The translations under genes and the position numbers were made by a program. A DNA stretch of 7,168 nucleotides from Sulfuritalea sp. (GTDB lineage Bacteria > Pseudomonadota > Gammaproteobacteria > Burkholderiales > Rhodocyclaceae), in contig JAPLRA010000354.1 of NCBI GenBank assembly GCA_026399445.1, positions 540 through 7,707 of the forward strand, given 5' to 3'. Under the pieces are notes generated by a model. The model was not told the origin of the DNA. It saw only the letters and a program-made list of their open reading frames with translations, and searched no databases. This document shows positions 1-6,059 of the stretch, piece after piece. Within the stretch, counting starts at the first letter, position 1. The number at the start of each line of letters is the position of its first letter.

Positions 1-116
1 GCCCCGGTTCACAGTTATTGACCAGGCTCGCGGCGTAACCAGACAGCCGTCGCGACCCATGTCTGCCTGCTTGAGCCGCCGTCCCGCCAGCGCCGACTTT
101 CCACTTGGCGGAGCCC

Positions 117-130
117 TTGATCTGAATCAA
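117..130 (+). promoter_or_regulatory. FNR/DNR-type operator (perfect palindrome)
   Basis: The 14 bases TTGATCTGAATCAA match the FNR/ANR/DNR consensus TTGAT-N4-ATCAA in every fixed position. The centre lies between 123 and 124. A class II activator site sits at -41.5, which would place the transcription start near 165 and the -10 element at 153-158. The bases there are TAGCGT, which keep the three most conserved positions of a sigma70 -10 (T, A and final T). The site is upstream of a gene whose own recognition helix is FNR-like, so autoregulation, or control by another FNR-family protein, is likely. The palindrome could also serve a leftward gene outside the window. Confidence 0.8.
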
Positions 131-152
131 GGTGGCTTGGCAGTACTCACCA

Positions 153-158
153 TAGCGT
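153..158 (+). promoter_or_regulatory. Candidate -10 element of the FNR-dependent promoter
   Basis: TAGCGT lies where the -10 hexamer of a class II FNR-dependent promoter would be, given the operator at 117-130. It matches the consensus at only three of six positions, but these are the most conserved ones. Class II promoters typically lack a good -35, and none is needed here. The prediction rests on spacing alone. Confidence 0.4.
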
Positions 159-296
159 ATGTCCCATCAGGCGAAGATGCGCCGATGGCTTTTCACATCC
201 TGTCGGAACTTGCGGATTGCAACCCATCAATCCGGGAAGCTGGCGCTGATGCGGCAAGGCGAGGATCAATGGCCCGTCCAGAGGCCGTGAAACATT

Positions 297-301
297 GGAG
301 G
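297..301 (+). promoter_or_regulatory. Shine-Dalgarno that fixes the regulator start at 307
   Basis: GGAGG followed by AACAC and then ATG gives a strong ribosome binding site with five bases of spacing. An in-frame TTG at 295 would extend the protein by four residues, but it overlaps this site and has no site of its own. The ATG at 307 is therefore preferred. Confidence 0.8.
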
Positions 302-306
302 AACAC

Positions 307-1827
307 ATGCCGTCGAAGAGCAGCATTGAGAGAAAAAGGATACTGAGGAGGCTTCCTCTATTCACCGAACTGGCTCCAGAACTCCTTGGCGAACTGACGC
401 GCGGATCACGCAGCGCCATGTTTCAGCGAGGCGAGACCATATACCGGTCGGGCGCCCCGGCCAGCGAGATGTACGTCCTGCTGTCAGGGCAAGTCAAGCT
501 GGCCCTGTCGTCCAATCGCGGCAATGAGAAGATCATTGATGTGCTTGAAGCCGGGCAGTCTTTTGGCGAGGCCGAGCTGTTTGGCACCCACTTCTACCTT
601 GCAGGCTCGGTGGCGGTAAAACCAACACAGCTGCTGTGCATCGCAGGAGAGCATGTTCGCCGCGTCATGGCGATGGATTCCCGCGTTGCGGAGCGCATCA
701 TCAAGGTGCTGGCACACCGCCAGATCCAGATGGAGGCCGAACTTGCAGCGAGCCATTTCTGTTCCGGCAGCCACCGGCTGCTGGAATTCTTTCTGTGGCT
801 GGCGGGTCCGAACCGCGACCTGGCCGGAGAAACGCAGGTGACGCTGAACATCAGCAAACGACTGCTGGCTTCGCGCTTCGACATGCAACCGGAAACTCTG
901 TCGCGTGCATTGCGGTATCTCACCGAAGCCGGTCTGATTGCCGTGGACAAATCTCGCGTCAGCCTGAGAAACGCCAAGATCGCACGCTATCTTGCGGATG
1001 AAAACTCCGCGCAATCGATCATCCTGCCCGAGCGCCTGCGTCTGCCGCATGCAAAAGGAAACGGCTACCCCGTGGTCAGTTCCGCATCCGGCGGCGTCAA
1101 GCGAAACGCCGATATTCGGCCGTTCTGCGACGCGATCAACATGGCAGGACGCCAGCGCATGTTGTCGCAACGCATGGCGAAGTCATGGTTGATGCTGGAA
1201 CAGGGCGTCATGACCCGCCGGGTACGCCTGATCCTGAGGGAATCGATGGATATGTTCGACAGCCAGATGATCGAGCTTGACTCTCTGGCGAACAGCGCAG
1301 AGAGTCAAGCGGCTCACAACGAACTCAGCGAGGTGTGGAAACCCTATCGGGCATTGCTGGATTCGGAACCCGGCAAGAAAACCGCGCATGAACTGTTCAG
1401 CATGAACGAGGATGTGCTTGCAGCCGCACAAAATCTGACGCAGGGCTTTGAGAAGGACGACGGCACCCGGCAGGGCAAACTGGTCAACCTGGCTGGGCGG
1501 GAACGCATGCTATCGCAGCGCGCCGCCAAGTTCTTCATGTTCCGGAACATGGGCATTCAGGTGTCCAAATGCCGGGCTGAACTGAAACGCACCGACGAAG
1601 AATTCTCCACCGCGCTGGTTGAACTTGCTTCGGCATCACCGCAGCAGCCGAAGATAAAGGACGAACTGGAAAAAGTGGAGCGCCATTGGAACGCAATGCG
1701 GGCAGCGATTACGGACCGGAGCGCATCGAGCTTTGCCCCCACCGCACGCAAGGTGCTGATCGCAAGCGAAAATCTTCTACAGCGCATGAATACAGCCGTA
1801 AACCTGTATGCAGGGCTTCCCGCCTGA
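307..1827 (+). CDS. Crp/Fnr-family transcription regulator with two C-terminal PilJ/P-box helical domains
   Basis: The protein has 506 residues, about twice the usual Crp/Fnr length. Residues about 18-130 form a cyclic-nucleotide-binding-like beta-roll with the FGEAELF segment. Residues about 140-230 form a winged helix; its recognition helix has E196-x2-S199-R200, the FNR pattern for TTGAT half-sites. There is no N-terminal cysteine cluster, so an FNR-style 4Fe-4S oxygen sensor is absent; this resembles DNR/NnrR. After a linker (about 235-270) come two repeats, each opening with a P-box-like motif: GRQRMLSQRMAK at 281-292 and GRERMLSQRAAK at 397-408. These match the PilJ N-terminal family (PF13675), which resembles the nitrate-sensing regions of NarX/NarQ. 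No membrane segment is visible, so the protein should be cytoplasmic. Control of denitrification genes in response to nitrogen oxides is inferred from the FNR box upstream and the nir-type gene nearby. The family and domain calls are firm; the ligand is not. Confidence 0.9.
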   Translation: MPSKSSIERKRILRRLPLFTELAPELLGELTRGSRSAMFQRGETIYRSGAPASEMYVLLSGQVKLALSSNRGNEKIIDVLEAGQSFGEAELFGTHFYLAGSVAVKPTQLLCIAGEHVRRVMAMDSRVAERIIKVLAHRQIQMEAELAASHFCSGSHRLLEFFLWLAGPNRDLAGETQVTLNISKRLLASRFDMQPETLSRALRYLTEAGLIAVDKSRVSLRNAKIARYLADENSAQSIILPERLRLPHAKGNGYPVVSSASGGVKRNADIRPFCDAINMAGRQRMLSQRMAKSWLMLEQGVMTRRVRLILRESMDMFDSQMIELDSLANSAESQAAHNELSEVWKPYRALLDSEPGKKTAHELFSMNEDVLAAAQNLTQGFEKDDGTRQGKLVNLAGRERMLSQRAAKFFMFRNMGIQVSKCRAELKRTDEEFSTALVELASASPQQPKIKDELEKVERHWNAMRAAITDRSASSFAPTARKVLIASENLLQRMNTAVNLYAGLPA

Positions 1828-1880
1828 GAGTTGCCCGGAGGCAGGACGAGTGCCCCCGCCGATCAGACGCTTTGTCTCAT

Positions 1881-1900
1881 CGCCAGACTCGATTCTGGTG
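1881..1900. terminator. Candidate shared hairpin between convergent genes
   Basis: The arms at 1881-1887 and 1894-1900 pair over seven positions, including one G-T pair, around a six-base loop (CTCGAT). The hairpin lies in the 115-base gap between the regulator stop at 1827 and the dehydrogenase stop at 1943, where terminators for both directions are expected. Neither strand has a following T run, so intrinsic termination is doubtful. I see no better hairpin in the gap. Confidence 0.3.
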
Positions 1901-1942
1901 ACGACGTCTTCCTGCTCTGTACTCGGACCCGGCAGCGTGCAG

Positions 1943-2707
1943 CTAACGACCACCCGAAACATCGATCGAGGCGCCCGTGATGTAAGACGCTTCGTCCGAC
2001 AGCAGCCAAAGCACGGCTCTCGCCACCTCTTCGGGAGTTCCTCCGCGTTTCATCGGGATAGCGTCCTTCATTCGCTCCACGCGATCGGGATCGCCGCCGC
2101 TGGCGTGAATATCCGTATGGATGATTCCGGGACTGACGGCGTTGACCCGGATACCCTCGGCCGCAACTTCTTTTGCCAGCCCGACGGTAAAGGTATCGAT
2201 CGCGCCCTTCGATGCGGCATAGTCGACATACTCGTTGGGCGAGCCGAGGCGGGCCGCCCGCGAGGAAAGATTGACGATCGCCCCGCCAACCCCGCCATGC
2301 CGCGATGACATTCTGCGCACGGCCTCCCTGGCGCAGACGAAGCTTCCGATTACATTGGTGGCAAAAACCCGGCTGATTCGCGCGGCATCCATGTCCTCGA
2401 CACGGCTCTGCTGCTCAAGTATTCCGGCGTTGTTGACCAGGGCGGTGACACGGCCCAGGGATGAATCGACCTGCTTGAAAAGCCGGACCACGTCGGCTTC
2501 TACGGCGACATCGGCCTGAACGGAAAGCGCCACGCCGCCCTCCGCGGCAATCGAGGCGACCACCTCCCCGGCCGCATCGCGCTTGCTCAGATAACTCAGG
2601 CAAACCGCATAGCCTCTCTGCGCCGCCAGGCGCGCGATCGCCGCGCCTATGCCGCGGCCGCCACCCGTGACGACCAGCACTTTCTTTACATCTGAACCGG
2701 ATGTCAT
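1943..2707 (-). CDS. Short-chain dehydrogenase/reductase, YgfF-like
   Basis: This is a 254-residue cytoplasmic NAD(P)-dependent oxidoreductase of the classical SDR family, with the family's usual length. The cofactor motif TGGGRGIG is at residues 14-21, NNAG at 92-95, and the structural Asn at about 118. The catalytic Ser is S148/S149, with Y163 and K167 in DYAASK. The PG motif is at 193-194. Several segments (GGAIVNLSSR, YVDYAASKGAIDT, HASGG and the PMKRGG region) read very much like E. coli YgfF, an SDR of unknown substrate. The start overlaps the esterase stop by ATGA, and a GGAGG lies four bases upstream, so translation is probably coupled. It is the last gene of a three-gene minus-strand cluster. 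The fold and enzyme class are certain; the substrate cannot be read from the sequence. Confidence 0.92.
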   Translation of the reverse strand: MTSGSDVKKVLVVTGGGRGIGAAIARLAAQRGYAVCLSYLSKRDAAGEVVASIAAEGGVALSVQADVAVEADVVRLFKQVDSSLGRVTALVNNAGILEQQSRVEDMDAARISRVFATNVIGSFVCAREAVRRMSSRHGGVGGAIVNLSSRAARLGSPNEYVDYAASKGAIDTFTVGLAKEVAAEGIRVNAVSPGIIHTDIHASGGDPDRVERMKDAIPMKRGGTPEEVARAVLWLLSDEASYITGASIDVSGGR

Positions 2708-3402
2708 GATGCCTCCATTTCGCGCCTCAGCCAGCGCCCTATCTCTTGCACTTCTTCGAGGCAGACCGAATGCGGCATCGGGTATTCATGCCACTCGACC
2801 CGATAGCCGTGACCAGTCAGGAAATCCCTGGCCCGGATTCCCAATTCGGGCGACACCACATCGTCCTCTGTTCCGTGGGCCGCGAACACCGGCACCGCCC
2901 GGTTGGCGGCCGTCGCCTCTTCCTCAATCAACTGCGTGGCTGGTAAATACGTGGACAACGCGATAACGCCGGCCAGAGCTTCCGGATGCGTCAGCGCAGT
3001 GGTGTAGGCCACCGCCCCGCCTTGCGAGAACCCCGCCAGAAAAACGCGAGCGCACGGGACGTCGCGTCGATTTTCCTGCTCGATGAGCCGCCGGATCGCC
3101 TGTCGCGAACGCAGGAGCCCGGCGACGTCCACGGTTCGACTGCTGCTGTCGAGGGAAACGATGTCGTACCAGGCCGGCATCACGTAACCGCCGTTGCAGG
3201 TCACCGGGATCTGGGGCGCGTGCGGAAAGATGAAGCGGATACCGGAGCAGTCATCCAGTCCAAGCTCGGGCACGACAGCTTCGAAATCCGAGCCATCGGC
3301 GCCGAGGCCGTGCATCCAGATAACGGAAAATCGCGGCATCGCGGCGGTCTCGATTTCGATGGCGGGCAGCAACTCGTCCAAGCGGTGTTCCTCGTCTCGC
3401 AT
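2704..3402 (-). CDS. Alpha/beta-hydrolase carboxylesterase (phospholipase/carboxylesterase family, EstB-like)
   Basis: The protein has 232 residues and no signal peptide or membrane helix, so it should be a cytoplasmic serine esterase. The oxyanion-hole segment WMHGLGADG is at about 29-37, and the family motif MPAWYDI is at 75-81. The nucleophile S126 sits in GFSQG. D180 in HGTED and H211 in the PMPHSVC segment complete the triad. These features match bacterial carboxylesterases of the EstB/acyl-protein-thioesterase-like group that act on short acyl esters; the natural substrate is unknown. The longer start at 3402 is kept because it puts HGLGAD about 30 residues in, as in relatives, although no clear Shine-Dalgarno precedes it. 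The gene begins 21 bases after the oxidase-like gene stops and overlaps the dehydrogenase start, which suggests one transcript. Confidence 0.92.
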   Translation of the reverse strand: MRDEEHRLDELLPAIEIETAAMPRFSVIWMHGLGADGSDFEAVVPELGLDDCSGIRFIFPHAPQIPVTCNGGYVMPAWYDIVSLDSSSRTVDVAGLLRSRQAIRRLIEQENRRDVPCARVFLAGFSQGGAVAYTTALTHPEALAGVIALSTYLPATQLIEEEATAANRAVPVFAAHGTEDDVVSPELGIRARDFLTGHGYRVEWHEYPMPHSVCLEEVQEIGRWLRREMEAS

Positions 3403-3423
3403 TCTGAAGAAATGTCGTTCCTG

Positions 3424-4752
3424 CTATCCGCGCTTCCACCGCGCCATCGCCTTGAGACAGACCAGCACAAACATGATGCCGCCGATCACGGCGATCAGGC
3501 CGCCGAGACCCATCATGCCCATGCCGATTTTCTGCGGCAGCGTGGTCAGGGCCTGCTCGGCGCCGGCCACCTTTCGCTGCACGCCGTAGCCGCCGGACCA
3601 GGCCAGGCCCAGAACATGAATCAGTTGCCCGCCGCCATACACATAGGGCTGCCAGCGCGCCATGCGGCCCTCAACCTCGCCGAAGCCCAGTTGCGGCAGC
3701 AGGACATAGGCCAGGCCCATGAAGGCCAGCGTGACGCCTACGGTAGAGCCGTGATAGTGCGCCGGAATCACCACGTTGACGCCCTGAATCATGTACGCCA
3801 GCACGCCGCCGACGGCAAACAGGGAGAAGGACGCGATGAAGGCGGACTTGGCGGCGTGAGCCTCGGACTTGCGTATCGCCCACAGGCTCAGGAAGCCCAC
3901 CAGGATCAGCGGCGCCATGTAGGGATGACCCCAGATCATCAGCTTGGCGAAGAGTTCCATGTGGGGCAGTTCGCCCGCCGGAATCGTGAAGTAGATCGCC
4001 GGCACCACCAGCAGCGGCAGCGCGGCAATCCAGAACATGATCGACAGAGCGCGTGGCGACGCCACCGGCGGCTGGCCGAGGTGCGCGGCGATCCACAGCC
4101 ATGCCACCACCATCAGCAGCGCGTGCTGGAACTGCAACGTGTGGCCACCGCCCCAGAACAGCACTTCGAAATAGATCTTCTCCTCGATCCTCGGTACCAC
4201 CGCCCAGGACCAGACGAAAGCCGCCAAGGCGAGGAAGCCTGCCACCGCACCGAGGAAGGCGCCGAGTTGCAGCGGCGCACCAAGAAACGGCCGCGGCCAG
4301 GTGGTGATCAGCGCGCGCAGCACAGCGAGGCTGAACCCCGCGCCGCAAATCCACAGCGACGCGTAGAAGGTGTTTTGCTGCAGCACCGGAATGTAGTTGT
4401 TGAGCACCGGGTCGGCGCCCGGCAGGAAGGGCGAGACCGTCATCACGGCGGTGCCGACCGCGGCCAGCGCAAAGCCGCCCCAGCCCATCCATGCCGCGCC
4501 GTCACGGCCCAGCGCGCTCCAGATCACGGCGGCGAAGGCCATGAACCAGATCGCCACGGAAAGATCGACATGGACCACCAGCGCGGCGCGAAACATGTCC
4601 TTCAGCGGAAAGACATCCTGGATGCCCGGCGTGCGCGACAGCACCAGCAGGATGGCCAGCAGGCCGGAGCCGATCAGCGCCATCAGCCCCAACCACAACC
4701 ATGCCCTGGCAAGGGCCTTTGACGCTCCGCCGGAAACCGCGACGCTATGCAT
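3424..4752 (-). CDS. Heme-copper oxidase subunit I-like membrane protein, divergent (cbb3/NorB-like superfamily)
   Basis: The protein has 442 residues and about twelve hydrophobic helices, with the layout of the heme-copper oxidase/NO reductase catalytic subunit (COX1 superfamily, PF00115). The heme ligands are in place: H61 in helix II, and the H332-x-H334 pair in helix X (AHYHGS), expected to bind the high- and low-spin hemes. H204 (GGGHTLQFQH) is in helix VI, where the first active-site metal ligand belongs. No adjacent His-His pair occurs anywhere in the protein, although helix VII normally supplies one; H264, H276 and E261/E266 are the nearest candidates. The residue four after H204 is Phe, not the Tyr of aa3 oxidases or the Glu of cNOR. 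The start at 4752 is chosen because AGGGGA lies seven bases upstream; longer frames run into the divergent SCO gene. The SCO neighbour and the nearby nir-type gene suggest a respiratory or NO-related role, but the activity is uncertain. Confidence 0.82.
   Translation of the reverse strand: MHSVAVSGGASKALARAWLWLGLMALIGSGLLAILLVLSRTPGIQDVFPLKDMFRAALVVHVDLSVAIWFMAFAAVIWSALGRDGAAWMGWGGFALAAVGTAVMTVSPFLPGADPVLNNYIPVLQQNTFYASLWICGAGFSLAVLRALITTWPRPFLGAPLQLGAFLGAVAGFLALAAFVWSWAVVPRIEEKIYFEVLFWGGGHTLQFQHALLMVVAWLWIAAHLGQPPVASPRALSIMFWIAALPLLVVPAIYFTIPAGELPHMELFAKLMIWGHPYMAPLILVGFLSLWAIRKSEAHAAKSAFIASFSLFAVGGVLAYMIQGVNVVIPAHYHGSTVGVTLAFMGLAYVLLPQLGFGEVEGRMARWQPYVYGGGQLIHVLGLAWSGGYGVQRKVAGAEQALTTLPQKIGMGMMGLGGLIAVIGGIMFVLVCLKAMARWKRG
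4719..4724 (+). promoter_or_regulatory. Possible -35 element for the SCO operon inside the divergent gene
   Basis: TTGACG lies within the 5' coding part of the oxidase-like gene, about 55 bases before the SCO start codon. A weak -10 (CGCTAT, 4743-4748) follows after 18 bases. The gap between the two start codons is only 25 bases, so at least one promoter must lie in coding sequence. The -10 match is poor and this is only a candidate. Confidence 0.22.
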
Positions 4753-4759
4753 ATGACTA

Positions 4760-4765
4760 TCCCCT
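4760..4765 (-). promoter_or_regulatory. Shine-Dalgarno that fixes the oxidase-like gene start at 4752
   Basis: On the minus strand AGGGGA is followed by seven bases and then ATG at 4752-4750. The frame stays open upstream as far as 4899, but the earlier in-frame ATGs lie at or inside the divergent SCO coding region, and the extra residues are not membrane-protein-like. This site makes 4752 the preferred start. Confidence 0.65.
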
Positions 4766-4777
4766 GTTCCGGTTCCC

Positions 4778-5359
4778 ATGAAGCTGCTGTCAGCCTTCTT
4801 TCTGAGTCTCGCCATGCTGCTCGCCGGCTGTTCCGAGCCGAAGCGTTTTATCTCCGCCGATCTTTCGGCGGTGGACTGGGGCAAGGATTTCAGCCTCACC
4901 GATCACAACGGCCAGCCGCGCCGCCTCGCCGACTTCCGCAGCAAGGCTGTCGTGCTGTTCTTCGGCTACACCCAGTGCCCCGACGTCTGCCCCACCACGC
5001 TATCGACTATGCGCGAGGCCATGAAGCTGCTGGGCGACGATGCCAAGCGCGTGCAGGTGCTGTTCGTCACCGTGGACCCGGCACGCGATACACCGCAACT
5101 CCTGGCTCAATATGTACCCGCCTTCGATCCCGCCTTTCTCGGTTTGTACGGCGATGAAAAAACCATCGCCGCGTTGGCGAAAGATTTCAAGGTGTTCTAT
5201 GCCAAGCAGCCGGGATCGACCCCTGGCAGCTACAGCATCGATCACTCCACCGGCAGCTATGCCTTTGACCCGCAGGGCAAGCTGAGGTTACTGCTGCGCC
5301 ATGGCGAAACACCCCAGATCATCGCTGCCGACCTCAAACTCTTGCTCAGCGAAAAATAG
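4778..5359 (+). CDS. SCO1/SenC/PrrC-family copper-binding lipoprotein
   Basis: The protein has 193 residues. It begins with a lipoprotein signal peptide whose lipobox LAGC puts the acylated cysteine at C18, so it should be anchored on the periplasmic side of a membrane. The thioredoxin-like fold carries the SCO copper/redox motif CPDVC (C67, C71) in GYTQCPDVCPTTL, the TVDPARDT segment at about 98-105, and the distal histidine H156 in IDHSTG. All three metal ligands are present. SCO proteins deliver copper to, or reduce thiols of, CuA-type or other copper centres in cytochrome oxidase; relatives also serve NosZ and NO-related oxidases. The gene is divergent from the oxidase-like gene by 25 bases and is followed after 14 bases by the DUF1318 gene. 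The start is supported by the signal peptide, although the Shine-Dalgarno is weak. The target enzyme is inferred only from position. Confidence 0.94.
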   Translation: MKLLSAFFLSLAMLLAGCSEPKRFISADLSAVDWGKDFSLTDHNGQPRRLADFRSKAVVLFFGYTQCPDVCPTTLSTMREAMKLLGDDAKRVQVLFVTVDPARDTPQLLAQYVPAFDPAFLGLYGDEKTIAALAKDFKVFYAKQPGSTPGSYSIDHSTGSYAFDPQGKLRLLLRHGETPQIIAADLKLLLSEK

Positions 5360-5373
5360 AATCAAGGACCCCG

Positions 5374-5811
5374 ATGAAACGACTCGCCCTCCTGCTTGCC
5401 TGCCTTGCCCTGCCCGTTGCGGCGGCCGATTCTGCCAAGGACGCCGCCAAGCCTCCCATCAACCTCGATATCGGTACGCCGCCGGTAATTGTCGTCAAGC
5501 ATGCCCTGGCGCAGCGCACTTCGCGCCTGGTACGCTTTTACGAAGCCGGCGAAATCGGCCTGGGCAAGGATGGCTTCATCTACCTGCGCGACGGCGTCAA
5601 GATGAACCTCGCCAAACGCCAGATTGCAGAAAAGCTGATCGACATCGAGAACGAGGAACGCAAGGCACTGATTCAGGCCCTGGCCGACAGCAACCACCGG
5701 CGCGACGCCGAACCGGAAATTTGGGAACTGATGCGCGAGCGCTGGAACAAACAGTGGAAATCCGGCTGGTGGTTGCGCGATGCCGAAGGCAAATGGAGCC
5801 GCAAGCCCTGA
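5374..5811 (+). CDS. YdbL/DUF1318-family periplasmic protein
   Basis: The protein has 145 residues with a Sec signal peptide (MKRLALLLACLALPVAAA, cleavage near residue 18), so a periplasmic location is expected. The mature part shows the DUF1318 (YdbL) pattern: a GEIGLGKDGFIYLRDG segment at 59-74, a conserved IENEERKALIQALAD helix at about 91-105, and a C-terminal Trp-rich end (GWWLRDAEGKW). E. coli YdbL, from a ydbH-ynbE-ydbL cluster, ends in a similar way. The N-terminal 30 residues of the mature protein are longer than in YdbL. AAGGA lies five bases before the ATG, and the gene starts 14 bases after the SCO stop, so the two are probably co-transcribed. No YdbH or YnbE neighbour is present in the window. 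The role is unknown. Confidence 0.85.
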   Translation: MKRLALLLACLALPVAAADSAKDAAKPPINLDIGTPPVIVVKHALAQRTSRLVRFYEAGEIGLGKDGFIYLRDGVKMNLAKRQIAEKLIDIENEERKALIQALADSNHRRDAEPEIWELMRERWNKQWKSGWWLRDAEGKWSRKP

Positions 5812-5875
5812 CGCAAGAACGGCTGGCCGGTTTTCGGTGCTTGTGCTGCCATTCGTGACCAGCGCATTTCGGGTT

Positions 5876-5895
5876 AGGATGGCAACTCATCCTTT
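5876..5895 (+). terminator. Weak candidate terminator after the SCO-ydbL operon
   Basis: AGGATG (5876-5881) pairs with CATCCT (5888-5893) over six base pairs around a six-base loop, and two further Ts follow. It lies about 65 bases after the ydbL stop and just ahead of ycgR. The stem is short and the T run minimal, so this is tentative. Confidence 0.3.
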
Positions 5896-5909
5896 AGTAC
5901 CTGCGCGCA

Positions 5910-6059
5910 ATGGCTTCCGTATTAACTGACGACGAGATTGAGGATCGCTTCTTTGTCCTTGGCACGAAGCCAATCATCGCCACGCTCGGGCAGTTTATCT
6001 ACAAACGACTTCATCCTGACCACGCTGCTGGAAGCGCGAGCCGAGTCTCTCGTTTTTGA
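5910..6059 (+). pseudogene. ycgR: Out-of-frame N-terminal fragment of the ycgR gene
   Basis: The ATG at 5910 opens a 49-residue frame. Its first 32 residues (DEIEDRFFVLGTKPIIATL and on to QFIYK) read like the normal N-terminus of YcgR proteins, where an acidic stretch is followed by RF-x-V and a helix. After K32 (6003-6005) the frame loses similarity and stops at 6057-6059. The YcgR-like sequence resumes one frame over, at DFILTTLLEA from 6007. By comparison with E. coli YcgR about twelve residues (roughly AAIPLRLSWNGG there) are missing at this junction. A deletion of about 35 bases would explain both the missing strand and the frame change. No clear Shine-Dalgarno precedes 5910. This reading comes from remembered family sequences, not an alignment. 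Confidence 0.55.

Larger units (their letters stand above)
1..306. other. Leader region without a supported gene
   Basis: About 300 bases precede the regulator gene. Short open frames cross it on both strands, including a plus frame from 59 and a minus frame starting at 60 and running off the left edge. None has a convincing ribosome binding site or a recognisable product. The recognisable content is an FNR-type box at 117-130, a possible -10 at 153-158 and a Shine-Dalgarno at 297-301. If transcription starts near 165, the regulator has an untranslated leader of about 140 bases. I see no clear riboswitch or strong hairpin in it. Confidence 0.5.

Noticed and set aside
1..60. Possible minus-strand gene starting at 60 and leaving the window at the left
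   Set aside because: Only about 20 codons are visible, with a weak ribosome binding site and no recognisable sequence. It cannot be supported, though the FNR box could serve it.
135..155. Possible sigma54 promoter (TTGGCAG) near the FNR box
   Set aside because: The required second element (TTGC at the proper distance) is absent.
59..346. Small plus-strand open frame before the regulator
   Set aside because: It spans the FNR box and the regulator's ribosome binding site, overlaps the regulator start, and has no recognisable product.
484..1170. Minus-strand open frame of 228 residues opposite the regulator
   Set aside because: It lies wholly opposite a well-supported Crp/Fnr coding frame and shows no recognisable motif.
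2986..4722. Very long plus-strand open frame (578 residues) antisense to the esterase and the oxidase-like gene
   Set aside because: Its product is rich in His, Gln, Arg and Asp with no domain pattern, and the opposite strand encodes two clear protein families. It is a GC-rich antisense shadow.
4753..4899. Longer start for the oxidase-like protein, up to 491 residues
   Set aside because: The extra part is antisense to the SCO signal peptide, is not hydrophobic, and lacks the good ribosome binding site found before 4752.
5815..5840. GC-rich short hairpin followed by TTTT just after the ydbL stop
   Set aside because: The best pairing has a loop of only two bases and a bulge, so a functional terminator is unlikely.
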